A stretch of 64,000 nt of DNA from Chloroflexota bacterium. GTDB taxonomy: Bacteria; Vulcanimicrobiota; JAMCWD01. Shown in pieces: positions 1 to 8,107 of this stretch. How positions within the stretch are numbered: the first letter of the stretch is position 1; every line of letters begins with the position of its first letter. The notes below the pieces were generated by a model. The model made no database searches and had not been told where the DNA came from. It saw nothing but the letters and a program-made list of their open reading frames with translations. The stretch covers positions 1 to 64,000 of the forward strand of contig JAMCWD010000025.1 of assembly GCA_023475345.1 (NCBI GenBank), read 5' to 3'. Made by a program: the position numbers and the translations under genes.

Positions 1-2
1 GA

Positions 3-488
3 CAACCAGGCTGGGACGGTTCGCCGATGCCTCCCGGGCTGATGAAAAAATATCCCCCGGGCTTTAATTCATGGAGTGTCGGTCAAAGGCAAAGATGGGA
101 ACTCGATCTGAATCTTGCAAAGCAGCACGTGCATATAGAAGTCATAAAATACAGGGGTCGTTCCCAGCAGGATATAATTTCCGCGGAGATATCGGTGGAA
201 GCTGCGGCCAGGAGCGGCGTGCCGATTGCCAACGTCGAGAGCCTGGTTGTCGATTGTGTGAGGAGAGGTTTTGATTCTGATACGATTGAAAAGGCCAGCC
301 GCGCATTGACATACGGCGTAGGCAGGGGTAAATATAAACGGGAAGTCGGATCGGCGGCGCGCGCCAGGATTGATGCGGGCGTCAGCGGAGACTCGCTTGC
401 AAAAGACATCTACAAGAACATCTTGCTGCAGGAGTATGAAAATAAAATTGAGCAGCAGAAACCCCGGAAGAATAAACAGCAGAAATAA
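3..488 (+). CDS. Hypothetical protein, 5' end cut by window edge
   Basis: The frame is open from the first bases of the window, so the gene very likely starts upstream; the first internal ATG is at 27 and I see no good ribosome site before it. The visible 161 residues have no signal peptide or membrane segment. Near the start is a Pro-Gly motif (PPGLMKKYPPGF) followed by an Arg/Gln-rich stretch. Two loosely similar helical units follow, each with an Ala-Gly-Val pattern (ARSGVP near residue 70 and ARIDAGVSGDS near residue 125). The C-terminal 20 residues are Lys/Gln-rich and probably disordered. I do not recognise the family. The next gene is about 170 bases downstream on the same strand. Confidence that it is coding is good because the reading is long and unbroken, with neighbour-like codon use. 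Confidence 0.7.
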   Translation, partial: QPGWDGSPMPPGLMKKYPPGFNSWSVGQRQRWELDLNLAKQHVHIEVIKYRGRSQQDIISAEISVEAAARSGVPIANVESLVVDCVRRGFDSDTIEKASRALTYGVGRGKYKREVGSAARARIDAGVSGDSLAKDIYKNILLQEYENKIEQQKPRKNKQQK

Positions 489-655
489 CTGAAAATCACC
501 CGGAGCCCGTTGTATTATCATAGAAACAAGTTACTAAAATTAAAGCTCGAAACCGGTTTATCAGGGTAACGAGACATCTTGATAAAAAGCACGTTATCCT
601 GTAATCTTTATTCATAAGGATTCAGAAGGTTTCGGCCTTAATTTTCGAGGTAAAT

Positions 656-1834
656 ATGAAGAAAACTATTTTGATTATTGTGATAATCGGGGTGGTGATT
701 TTTTTTGTTCTGGGGCTGTTCAGGGGACCGCATGAGGACAGGGGCGGAGAACAATACACCTCCAGGTGGGGTTTTATCGACAAATCCGGCGCCATAATTA
801 TCGCCCCCGGGTTCAGCGGGGTTGGCGAGTTTTCACAGGGGCTCTGCCCTGTCATTTCAGGCGGCAAATACGGCTTCATCAACAAAAAAGGTGAAACGGT
901 CATCCAGCCCCGGTTCGACTGGGCTTCCAATTTTCAAAACGGTCTTGCCAGGGTTAAAATCGACGGCAAATGGGGATTTATAGATACCGCGGGGAACACG
1001 GCGGTACAACAGGTTTTTGACGCTCTCGGCGATTTCTCACAGGGGTCTGCGCCTGCGGAATTCGGGGGCAAATGGGGCTTCATCGACAGGTCGGGGAATG
1101 ACGTGATAAAGCCGGAATTTGACAGGGCTTATAATTTTTCCGGGAATCTTGCAGGGGTAAATATAAACGGGAAATGGGGATTCATAGACGGGGCGGGCAG
1201 GCAGGTGATAAAGCCGGAATATGACTGGATAAAAAGTTTTTCCGAAGGGCTTGCCGCCGTTATCGCCGGGGATAAAACCGGTTATATCGACCGTAGCGGA
1301 AAGATGGTCATCTCTCCCCGGTTCGATGACGCCGGGGATTTCAAGGACGGCCTTGGAAGGGTTTTGACCGGCGGCAAATGGGGCTACATCGATAAGAGCG
1401 GCAAGTATATAGTCGAACCGAAATTCGATCTGACCCAGGATTTTTCAGAAGGTCTCGCTCCTGTCAAAGAAGGCGGCAAATGGGGCTATATCGATAAAAG
1501 CGGTAAATATGCAGTTTCTCCAGGCTTTGAAGAAGGGCGCGCTTTCACAGGCGGTATCGCGGTTGTTAAAGCCGGAGGCAAATACGGCGTTATAGATAAA
1601 GCCGGGAAGTTTATCGCTGGGCCGGGATTCGATGAGGTAAGAGACTCTTCAGAAGATCTTATCGCAGTTAAATCCGGCGGCAAATGGGGATTTATCGATG
1701 AGGCCGGAAAAGCTGTCATAGAGCCGAAATTTGATTTCGCGGCAAATTTTTCTGACGGCCTTGTCGGGATCAGGGTAAATCAAAAAGGCAAAGAGCAGGA
1801 TAACCCCGGCGGACAGGATCAGGACAAAGATTAA
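656..1834 (+). CDS. Membrane-anchored WG-repeat protein
   Basis: This 392-residue protein begins with a hydrophobic segment (residues 3-22, rich in Ile/Val) that should act as an uncleaved anchor or signal. The rest is ten consecutive WG repeats (PF14903-like). Each opens with a [WYT]G[FYV]I[DN]xxG motif, followed by a P-x-[FY]-[DE] turn and an F-x-x-G-L half. The repeat starts are variations of WGFIDKSG, and only repeats 2, 6 and 9 lack the Trp. The tail is Lys/Asp/Gln-rich. WG-repeat proteins are common at bacterial surfaces but have no defined biochemical role; a binding or scaffold role is inference. A GAGG ribosome site precedes the ATG at 656. It converges on the DUF169 gene with a gap of only 13 bases. 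Confidence 0.85.
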   Translation: MKKTILIIVIIGVVIFFVLGLFRGPHEDRGGEQYTSRWGFIDKSGAIIIAPGFSGVGEFSQGLCPVISGGKYGFINKKGETVIQPRFDWASNFQNGLARVKIDGKWGFIDTAGNTAVQQVFDALGDFSQGSAPAEFGGKWGFIDRSGNDVIKPEFDRAYNFSGNLAGVNINGKWGFIDGAGRQVIKPEYDWIKSFSEGLAAVIAGDKTGYIDRSGKMVISPRFDDAGDFKDGLGRVLTGGKWGYIDKSGKYIVEPKFDLTQDFSEGLAPVKEGGKWGYIDKSGKYAVSPGFEEGRAFTGGIAVVKAGGKYGVIDKAGKFIAGPGFDEVRDSSEDLIAVKSGGKWGFIDEAGKAVIEPKFDFAANFSDGLVGIRVNQKGKEQDNPGGQDQDKD

Positions 1835-1847
1835 TCAGCCGCCTTCC

Positions 1848-2552
1848 TCATTCATTGAGGGCCAGGAATTCCGGCGGGTATTCGAGCGGTGCCGTCCCGG
1901 CGGTACACTTATCGATGCTGTCCACCATGTTCGGGATCTTGTGATACGGCACAGTTATGAACATGTCGTTTTTATCGAAAATTTTTCTCGAAGTGTAGTC
2001 CATCAGGCTGACGTTTACCTCTCCTGAAACCAGTGGATATGCGACCGCCTGGTGGCACGTGGCCCCGAGCATCTGGATCTTAGGCGGGATGCCTTCCTGG
2101 TGGAGGACAAGAGTTTGTATTCGGCATGCCTGCTCGGCGTTACAGAGAAACACTACAATATCGGGCCGGAGGACGGCTTTTTCCATCGGGGAAAAGACCA
2201 CGTAAGGCGCAAGGCCCAGAGGCGGCGGCGTTACAAGCGCCCGGAAGCGGTTGAATACCGCTATTGAAATACAGAGCTTTTCGCCCTCGACCAGGAATTT
2301 CTTCAATGCCTTGTCGGCATTGCCTTCGGGCAGCGGTGTAAGGCCCAGGTAATAAGAGCCGCCGCTGCATGCAGAATTTTCTTTCGAAAGGACTACCGTT
2401 TTGCCTTTTGCCGAATCCTTGAGGACGTTACAGACACGCGCCTTGCCGGTATCATAACCTTCCGGCGGCTCGTATGTGTAAGTTACCGCTATCGGGAAAT
2501 ATTCCAGTCCCAGGACTTCCTTCAAACGTTTTGCATATTCCTGCCATTTCAT
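1848..2552 (-). CDS. DUF169 family protein
   Basis: This 234-residue soluble protein matches the DUF169 family (PF02596) in length and pattern. It has an N-terminal YAKRLKEVLGL helix, then PIAVTY, a Cys-containing region (ACSGGSYYLGL near residue 62), and a second Cys segment (GATCHQAVAYPL near residue 165) followed by VNVSLMDYTSRK. The family is widespread in anaerobes and archaea; function is unsettled, and conserved cysteines suggest a metal or cofactor. The start is supported by a strong AGGAGG site before the ATG at 2552. It lies 106 bases downstream of ispH on the same strand and could be the last gene of the flhBA-like/ispH transcription unit. No signal peptide is seen. Confidence 0.85.
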   Translation of the reverse strand: MKWQEYAKRLKEVLGLEYFPIAVTYTYEPPEGYDTGKARVCNVLKDSAKGKTVVLSKENSACSGGSYYLGLTPLPEGNADKALKKFLVEGEKLCISIAVFNRFRALVTPPPLGLAPYVVFSPMEKAVLRPDIVVFLCNAEQACRIQTLVLHQEGIPPKIQMLGATCHQAVAYPLVSGEVNVSLMDYTSRKIFDKNDMFITVPYHKIPNMVDSIDKCTAGTAPLEYPPEFLALNE

Positions 2553-2658
2553 TTTAATCGCCTCCTTCGTGTTGTAAACCGATCAGGATCATATTTTTCA
2601 TCAGCCGCACTATATCATGCCAATTGAACGCGAAACCGGCGTTTTACAAAAAAATGTT

Positions 2659-3540
2659 TCACTCGCCGCTGATTTTTTCAAGGCACTGGAGGATCTCCAC
2701 AAGGTCTGATTCGGGGGTGGACGCGCCGGATGCTATCCCTACAGTCCTGACCCCTGACAGCAATTCGGGCGACAGTCCTCCGGCGTCTTCGAGGTGTATT
2801 GTCCTGGTGCCGAAAGTGCTGCATATTTCGGCAAGCCTCCGTGTATTGGAGCTGTTCATGCCGCCGACCACGAGCATCAGATCAACTTCTCTTGCAAGGC
2901 GCTCCAGGTGCTCCTGGCGCTTCTGGGATTCGAAACACAACGTGTCGAAGACCCTTAATTCATGGGCTTTGCCCAGGAGGGAATCTACTATTTCGTTGAA
3001 CTGGCTCCTGCGGGCCGTGGTCTGGACGACCACGCCTATTTTTCCTGCCTTTTCCAGTCCCTGTATATCTCTGGCATTTTCCACTACCACGTAGTCCCCG
3101 CTTGCGTATCCCACTATCCCCATGATCTCGGGATGGTCGGGATGGCCTATTACCACGATCTTGTAGCCTTTTTGAGTGAGTTCCTGGACGATTTCGTGTA
3201 TCTTTTTCACGTGGGGGCAGGTGGCGTCAACGACGTCATATCCCATTTCCACGGCTTTCTGTCTCAACTGAGGGGAGACGCCGTGGCTGCGGATTATGAG
3301 GTAGCCTTTTCCCGGCGAAAGCTCGTCCATGTCTATTATGCCTTCTTCTCTCAATTCGCGGATGACCCTGGGGTTATGGACGAGGGGGCCGAATGTATAA
3401 ACCGGAAGCGGGGGTTTTTCCGCCCTTGCTTTTTTCAGAGTATCACGCGCTATCTCCAGTGCGCGGCGGACGCCGAAGCAGAATCCCGACGGCGTAGCGA
3501 GCTTGATTTCAGGCCTGTTATCGCCGTTGTTACGGCTCAT
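2659..3540 (-). CDS. ispH: 4-hydroxy-3-methylbut-2-enyl diphosphate reductase
   Basis: IspH (LytB) is the iron-sulphur reductase that completes the MEP isoprenoid pathway, converting HMBPP to IPP and DMAPP. The 293-residue product has the three conserved cluster cysteines at C21 (GFCFGVRRA), C108 (DATCPHV) and C202 (DTLCFES). It also has the family motifs GPLVHNP, RSHGV, IGHPDHPE, TT and GGMNSSNTRRL. An in-frame extension of 42 residues upstream exists, but it overlaps the preceding gene and is unlike any IspH N-terminus. The ATG at 3540 overlaps the stop of the preceding gene as ATGA, so translation is probably coupled. Co-transcription with an FlhB/FlhA-like fusion is odd and has no obvious metabolic explanation. 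Confidence 0.96.
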   Translation of the reverse strand: MSRNNGDNRPEIKLATPSGFCFGVRRALEIARDTLKKARAEKPPLPVYTFGPLVHNPRVIRELREEGIIDMDELSPGKGYLIIRSHGVSPQLRQKAVEMGYDVVDATCPHVKKIHEIVQELTQKGYKIVVIGHPDHPEIMGIVGYASGDYVVVENARDIQGLEKAGKIGVVVQTTARRSQFNEIVDSLLGKAHELRVFDTLCFESQKRQEHLERLAREVDLMLVVGGMNSSNTRRLAEICSTFGTRTIHLEDAGGLSPELLSGVRTVGIASGASTPESDLVEILQCLEKISGE

Positions 3541-4814
3541 AGATTGATGGTGCCCACCACACTTACTTCGGTAAGCGGCGGGATCTCGGAATAAGAAAGG
3601 ACCGCCAGGTACGGAAACGTGCCTTCCAGGATCCTGCGGAGGAACCTTCTGACTGTCGGACTGCACAGCACGACAGGTGCAATGCCGACCGCGGCGGCTT
3701 TTTTAATCTCATCCGAAACGGCTCTTAAAATCGAGAGGCCGTGATCCGGGGGGAGTTCCAGCCATCTCAACTGGGACGTTTCCCTTATCGAACCGGTGAT
3801 GATCCGTTCCAGGCCGTTCCCTGCAAGCAGGACATTCAGCTTCCCGCTGGGGTCGGTATATTTATTGCAGAGGTAATATCCGAAGGCCGAGCGGATATAT
3901 TCGGTAAGCAGGTCGGGGTCGGCGGACCTGCTCAGGTTATCGAGGATCGCTTCAAGTATGGCGGTAAGGTCCCTGATGGATATGCCTTCCCTGAGGAGGT
4001 TGCGCAGGATGAACCTGAGCGTGGGAATATTGAGGTGATGTGGGAAAAGCTCTTTTATCAGGGTGGGGTTATTTTTGTGGATATTTTCAACGAGGGCTTC
4101 GACTTCATGATAACCCAGGAGGTCGGACGCGAATTCCGTTACGGCCTGGCGGACCTGGTTGAATAAAGACAGAAGGGGGTCGGCCGTTTCCAGGGTCTCA
4201 TCAAGACTCCCCTCGGTGACTTTTATTTCCCTGATCTTGACCTGGAAGCCGAAAAGCGGCAGGAGAGAATTTTTGCGGAGATCGATTTTCGGAAAGTTGA
4301 TGCCAAGTTCCAGCACGAGCCTTGACCGTACCTGCGCGAGGCCTTCTTCAACTTTCTTCAGGCGGCTGTCGTATAACTCCACGCCCAACTCCACAGCGAC
4401 AGGTGAGATTTTAAGCAGGTCCTCAAGCTCCCTTGTAACATCGGATGCCGTCTTCCCTTTTTTAATTTTGCCGGGTTGGCGGACTTTAATGATTTTTGCA
4501 AGCACGGGGGCTTCCTGCGTCCTGTAAACAAGCGCCATAGCCAGCGCGACATCCCTGTAAAATTCAGGCGGGATCTCTTCCCCTTCGTTACACTTCTTAT
4601 AGTGAGATTCGTCCAGGGAGGTCAATTCAACCAGCGGTATACCTCTTTCCTGTGCGGAATTAAGGAAGCGGTTGAGGCTCTTCTTCCGGGCTTTCCTCAC
4701 TACAGAGGGCGTCCCGCCCGGCTCGTAATGCAGCTCTATTGCGAAATCCCAATCGGAAAGTATGACCAGGTCGGATTCGCCGATACCCTTTATTTCCTGT
4801 TTTTTCTTTTTCAT
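3537..4814 (-). CDS. Soluble FlhB_C-FlhA_C fusion, export-gate-like
   Basis: This 425-residue protein fuses the cytoplasmic domains of two flagellar/type III export-gate subunits and has no membrane segment. Residues 15-99 match the FlhB C-terminal domain: FAIELHYEP, then KARKKSL, the IPLVE strand, and the hallmark EGEEIPPEFYRDVALAMALVYR region. The NPTH autocleavage site is replaced by SDWD (residues 20-23). After a basic linker (100-135), residues 136-425 match FlhA_C: RSRLVLELG, LLGYHEVEALVENI, LRNLLREGISIRDLTAILEA, DPDLLTEYIRSAFG, and the ending SPTVRRFLRRIL...VLSYSEIPP. About 60-70 residues that normally carry the PAFGLPAxWI part of FlhA_C are missing. The ATG at 4814 follows a GGAAGGGG site; a GTG at 4823 is possible. 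Function unknown. Confidence 0.88.
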   Translation of the reverse strand: MKKKKQEIKGIGESDLVILSDWDFAIELHYEPGGTPSVVRKARKKSLNRFLNSAQERGIPLVELTSLDESHYKKCNEGEEIPPEFYRDVALAMALVYRTQEAPVLAKIIKVRQPGKIKKGKTASDVTRELEDLLKISPVAVELGVELYDSRLKKVEEGLAQVRSRLVLELGINFPKIDLRKNSLLPLFGFQVKIREIKVTEGSLDETLETADPLLSLFNQVRQAVTEFASDLLGYHEVEALVENIHKNNPTLIKELFPHHLNIPTLRFILRNLLREGISIRDLTAILEAILDNLSRSADPDLLTEYIRSAFGYYLCNKYTDPSGKLNVLLAGNGLERIITGSIRETSQLRWLELPPDHGLSILRAVSDEIKKAAAVGIAPVVLCSPTVRRFLRRILEGTFPYLAVLSYSEIPPLTEVSVVGTINL

Positions 4815-4938
4815 TAAGACCACCCCTTCCTATATGATTAAAGTTTGGGCAAGCATGGATGAAAATCCTTCCGGCGGCAGGAAGTATAAGCTAAAAATGG
4901 AATCTTATGTTAATTTTTTCAAAAGAACGAGGCAATTT

Positions 4939-5772
4939 GTGAAAGCAGGTTTTGTTCAATTCGAGCCGCGGTTCGGCGACCCGGAATATAACCGGCGTGC
5001 GGCTTTTTCCCTGATGGAAAAATCAACCTCGCGCCTGCTGGTGCTTCCCGAACTGTTTACGACGGGATATTTATTTGTTTCCAAAAAAGAAGTCGAAGAG
5101 ATGGCGGAGGAGATACCTCGGGGCATAACTACCCGCCTGCTTTCGGAGTTTGCCTGCGACAAAAACTGCCATGTGGTTGGGGGGCTGGCGGAACGCGCAG
5201 GCGATAAGTATTTTAATTCGTCGGTCATTGTAGGGCCGGGGGGCTATATAGCGACATACAGGAAGGCTCATCTTTTCAACGAGGAAAAATTATTTTTTTC
5301 TCCGGGCGACCTGCCATTTGAGGTTTACGATATCGGCGAAGCAAGAGTGGGGATGCTGATATGCTTCGACTGGTTTTTCCCGGAGAGCGCAAGGGCGCTT
5401 GCGCTTAAGGGCGCCGATATCATAGCGCATTGTGCCAACCTTGTCCTGCCCCACTGCCCTGCCGCCATGATAACCAGGTGCCTGGAAAACAGGGTATTTG
5501 CCGTAACCGCCGACAGAGTAGGATGCGACGACCGGGGAAAGAAAAAACTTGAATTCATAGGACTCAGCCAGATAGTTGACCCTTCAGGCAGGGTTTTGGT
5601 ATCCGCCCCTGAAGATAAACCTATGCTGGGGGAATTCGAGATAGATCCCGGGGCGGCAAGGAATAAAACGCTGCTTGAATATAATAACCTTTTCGGCGAC
5701 AGGAGGCCGGAATTTTACGGCATAATATGTGAATCAAATCAGGATAAGGAGTTTGAAAATGTCTGGAAATAA
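4939..5772 (+). CDS. Carbon-nitrogen hydrolase (nitrilase superfamily)
   Basis: This is a cytoplasmic amidase-type hydrolase of the nitrilase superfamily. The Glu-Lys-Cys triad is visible: E38 in LPELFTTGY, K109 in YRKAHLF and C142 in LICFDWFFPE. The exact substrate (an omega-amide, carbamoyl or other amide) cannot be read from sequence. Longer in-frame starts exist (ATG at 4834, 4855 and 4897), but the family normally begins about six residues before the FVQFEP strand. A GAGG motif at 4929-4932 lies six bases before the GTG at 4939, which I choose, giving 277 residues. It is divergent from the FlhB/FlhA-like gene. Its 3' end overlaps the next gene by 14 bases, so the two are probably co-transcribed. 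Confidence 0.9.
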   Translation: MKAGFVQFEPRFGDPEYNRRAAFSLMEKSTSRLLVLPELFTTGYLFVSKKEVEEMAEEIPRGITTRLLSEFACDKNCHVVGGLAERAGDKYFNSSVIVGPGGYIATYRKAHLFNEEKLFFSPGDLPFEVYDIGEARVGMLICFDWFFPESARALALKGADIIAHCANLVLPHCPAAMITRCLENRVFAVTADRVGCDDRGKKKLEFIGLSQIVDPSGRVLVSAPEDKPMLGEFEIDPGAARNKTLLEYNNLFGDRRPEFYGIICESNQDKEFENVWK

Positions 5773-6667
5773 GCTCATCGCTATAATATTGCTGGCTGTT
5801 TTTGCCTTCGCCCTTGCATTACCGGCAGCCGCCGAAGACAACCGGGTCTTGCTGGACGAGGGCATGAAATTATATCTTCAGAAAGATTGGGCCCAGGCAA
5901 GGGACAAATTTTACGAAGCGGTCAAGCAGAGTCCGGATAATCCTCTCGCCATAATGTTCCTTTTATCCGCTGCCATAAGGGCGGCCGATCTTCAGCCGCT
6001 GATCCAGGAATTTCAGAAAAAAGCCCTTGACAACCCCAACGACCATGTTGCACAGGCCCAGCTCGGATTTACTTATATGTCCAGGGGGTTGTATGACCGG
6101 GACCTTATGGAAAACGCACTGGAGGAACTCCAGAGCGTGGCAAAGGCCGACCCGTCTCTTTCGCTCCCGTACAGCGCCATGGGGCTGATTTATTTTGAGA
6201 AAAGGATGATGCCCAGGGCGAAGGGATATTTTCTGAAAAGCCTTCATAACAACCCGGAAGACGTTATTTCCCTGGAGTACCTGGGGAATATCCTTATGAT
6301 AGACGAAAAAAAATACCCAGATGCGCTGGAGATGTACACCAAAATTACCAAGATCGTGCCGAATTATCCCGACGGCTACTTTTTTGCCGGCTCATGCCTG
6401 GAACGTATGGAAAAGTTCGACGAGGCGGTTGAATATTTCAAGAAGTGTATGGAGCTTGATCCCAACGGCGTGATGAAAGGATATTTCGCGCCGCGCCGCA
6501 TTGCGGATATTTATTACCAGTTGGGCGATAACGAGGAAGCCGTCGTTTATTATCAGAAAGCGCTGGAGCTGAGTCCCGACAGCCGTTTTATCAAGGAGAG
6601 GATAGAGTCGATCAAAAAAGGGGAGCCCAAACCTGAAAAGGAAGACGTAAAGAAAAACGAAAAATGA
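5759..6667 (+). CDS. Exported tetratricopeptide repeat protein
   Basis: The 302-residue product starts with a Sec signal peptide (hydrophobic core LIAIILLAVFAFALALPAAA, cleavage likely after AAA-E near residue 25). The rest is a run of TPR-type helical hairpins with the usual W/L-G-Y-A/G-F-A-x-P spacing. Clear units cover LLDEGMKLYLQKDWAQARDK, the GYFFAGSCLERMEKFDEAVEYF region, and IADIYYQLGDNEEAVVYYQKALELSP. The C-terminus is Lys/Glu-rich. TPR proteins of this kind act as periplasmic scaffolds; the partner is unknown. The ATG at 5759 follows a TAAGGAG site with a seven-base spacer inside the end of the nitrilase gene. A strong intrinsic terminator follows at 6693-6718. Confidence 0.87.
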   Translation: MSGNKLIAIILLAVFAFALALPAAAEDNRVLLDEGMKLYLQKDWAQARDKFYEAVKQSPDNPLAIMFLLSAAIRAADLQPLIQEFQKKALDNPNDHVAQAQLGFTYMSRGLYDRDLMENALEELQSVAKADPSLSLPYSAMGLIYFEKRMMPRAKGYFLKSLHNNPEDVISLEYLGNILMIDEKKYPDALEMYTKITKIVPNYPDGYFFAGSCLERMEKFDEAVEYFKKCMELDPNGVMKGYFAPRRIADIYYQLGDNEEAVVYYQKALELSPDSRFIKERIESIKKGEPKPEKEDVKKNEK

Positions 6668-6692
6668 ATTAATTTGTTGATACAACGATTGA

Positions 6693-6718
6693 GGGCGAAA
6701 GAAATTTCGCCCTTTTTT
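6693..6718 (+). terminator. Intrinsic terminator after TPR gene
   Basis: A perfect 8-bp stem (GGGCGAAA / TTTCGCCC) with a GAAA loop is followed by six T residues, 25 bases after the TPR stop codon. It ends the nitrilase-TPR transcription unit. Confidence 0.9.
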
Positions 6719-6866
6719 GATGGATGGTTATCAGGTTTCGGCGCGGTTACCGGTTTAAACCGTCGGATATCTTTCCGGTCACAAGCTCCTAACCATGCAG
6801 GGAAAAGACCCCGGTTAGCCAAATAATATATTGTGTGATTCAAGATTTTTTAACGGAGAGGATGAG

Positions 6867-8093
6867 ATGAGAAAATATAAACTTGTATTGATAGTTTTAA
6901 TCGGCCTGGCGTTATTGTTTTCAGGCCCGGCGCTTGCAAACTTTCTGAAAATAGGAGACGGGGAAGCAGTCTCGGTTGCGTTTTCCAATGACGGCCGGTT
7001 TATTGCCGGGGCAAGCAATTCGGGCGATTTGGTAGTATGGCGGATATCGGATAACAAGGATGTTTTCATAAAAGAATTCTCGATAGTCGGGGGGAACGTG
7101 CCGATATCGTTTTCGCGCGACAGCAAATATTTCGGAGTCGGCGCGGGCAGCTACGTTTATATTTACAGGACATCCGACTGGCAGGAGGAGCACAGGATAT
7201 CAATGGACGGTCCTGTCCAGAAGATTGCTTTTTCGCCTTATGCGGACTTGCTGGTAACCGGCGATCCAAGGTTCATGCGGGTTTTCTCGGTGCCCGCCTG
7301 GTCGGAAGCTTTCCGGTCGGATCATCCGAGGGGTGTTTCCGGCATAGGCTTCTCGTCCGACGGGAAATATCTCGCGGCTGCAGCGCATGAAAAGGATGCC
7401 CATGTCTGGGAGATACCTTCATTTAAAGAAGTATTGTCCCTGTCTTTAGGGGAGAAGATCCTTTCGCTGGCCGTCGCGCCGGTTCTGAACTGGGTGGCCC
7501 TCGGCGGGGAAGAAACCATGAAACTGTTCAACCTGGAAACGGGGCAGCAAACTTCCGTGTTCGAGCAGAAGAGGCCTGTTTACTCGCTTGTGTTTTCGCT
7601 TTACGGGAGGTACATGGCCGCAGGCGAAAGCGATAACGTCGTCGTTTACGACCTGGAAGAAAACGGCAGGGAAGCCGCCCGCAGGTTCGTATCCTGCCCC
7701 GTAACGGGCCTTGACTTTTCACAGGCCACCGGTGCGCTGGCCGTAGTAGGCTCGGATGTTTCAGTAGATGAGATCTCCATTTTCGATACTACCAGGTTGA
7801 ATATAACGGTGGCTCCGCCCCCGCCGCCTCCCGCCGAGCCTTTAAAAGCGGGCATAATAGGGGTGATTGACCCGGTTAAGATTCAAATAAACATGGGGAA
7901 AAGGGATGGCGTAAGAGAAGGAAAGAAAGGCTTCATTTTCGACACCGTGACGGGATTTGACGGCAAATCGGAAATGATGAAAATAGCCGACGTGGTGGTA
8001 TTGTCCGCCGATGAAAGCACGGCGGTCTGCCAGATCAAGGGAGATTCCCTCGATTTCCTTTTTAATGAATACGGGGTTGCATTCCCACAATGA
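6867..8093 (+). CDS. Exported seven-bladed WD40 protein
   Basis: The 408-residue protein has a signal peptide (KLVLIVLIGLALLFSGPALA, cleaved after ALA). Seven WD40-type blades follow, each with the V-x-x-[IVL]-x-[FV]-S-x-[DY]-G and terminal [VIL]-[YWF] pattern, enough for one closed propeller. After a poly-proline hinge (APPPPPPAEP) comes a C-terminal domain of about 90 residues with a V-x-I-N-M-G-K-R-D-G-V-R-E-G-K signature. This resembles the small beta domain at the C-terminus of FlgT and of various envelope proteins. An upstream ATG at 6831 is in frame, but GGAGAGG before 6867 and the signal-peptide position favour 6867. It overlaps or abuts the next exported gene, suggesting a periplasmic pair. 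Confidence 0.85.
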   Translation: MRKYKLVLIVLIGLALLFSGPALANFLKIGDGEAVSVAFSNDGRFIAGASNSGDLVVWRISDNKDVFIKEFSIVGGNVPISFSRDSKYFGVGAGSYVYIYRTSDWQEEHRISMDGPVQKIAFSPYADLLVTGDPRFMRVFSVPAWSEAFRSDHPRGVSGIGFSSDGKYLAAAAHEKDAHVWEIPSFKEVLSLSLGEKILSLAVAPVLNWVALGGEETMKLFNLETGQQTSVFEQKRPVYSLVFSLYGRYMAAGESDNVVVYDLEENGREAARRFVSCPVTGLDFSQATGALAVVGSDVSVDEISIFDTTRLNITVAPPPPPPAEPLKAGIIGVIDPVKIQINMGKRDGVREGKKGFIFDTVTGFDGKSEMMKIADVVVLSADESTAVCQIKGDSLDFLFNEYGVAFPQ

Positions 8094-8107
8094 CCGGAGG
8101 AATTGAA

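Noticed and set aside
641-656. Strong promoter for the WG-repeat gene
   Set aside because: A TTGATA with a 17-base spacer to TAATCT lies upstream, but the -10 match is poor, so it is not listed.
3541-3666. 42-residue N-terminal extension of IspH
   Set aside because: It overlaps the preceding gene in another frame, is low in family similarity, and the ATG at 3540 gives a standard IspH start with ATGA coupling.
4762-4938. Longer N-terminus for the nitrilase-family protein
   Set aside because: It would overlap the divergent gene and add about 59 atypical residues; GAGG with a six-base spacer supports the GTG at 4939.
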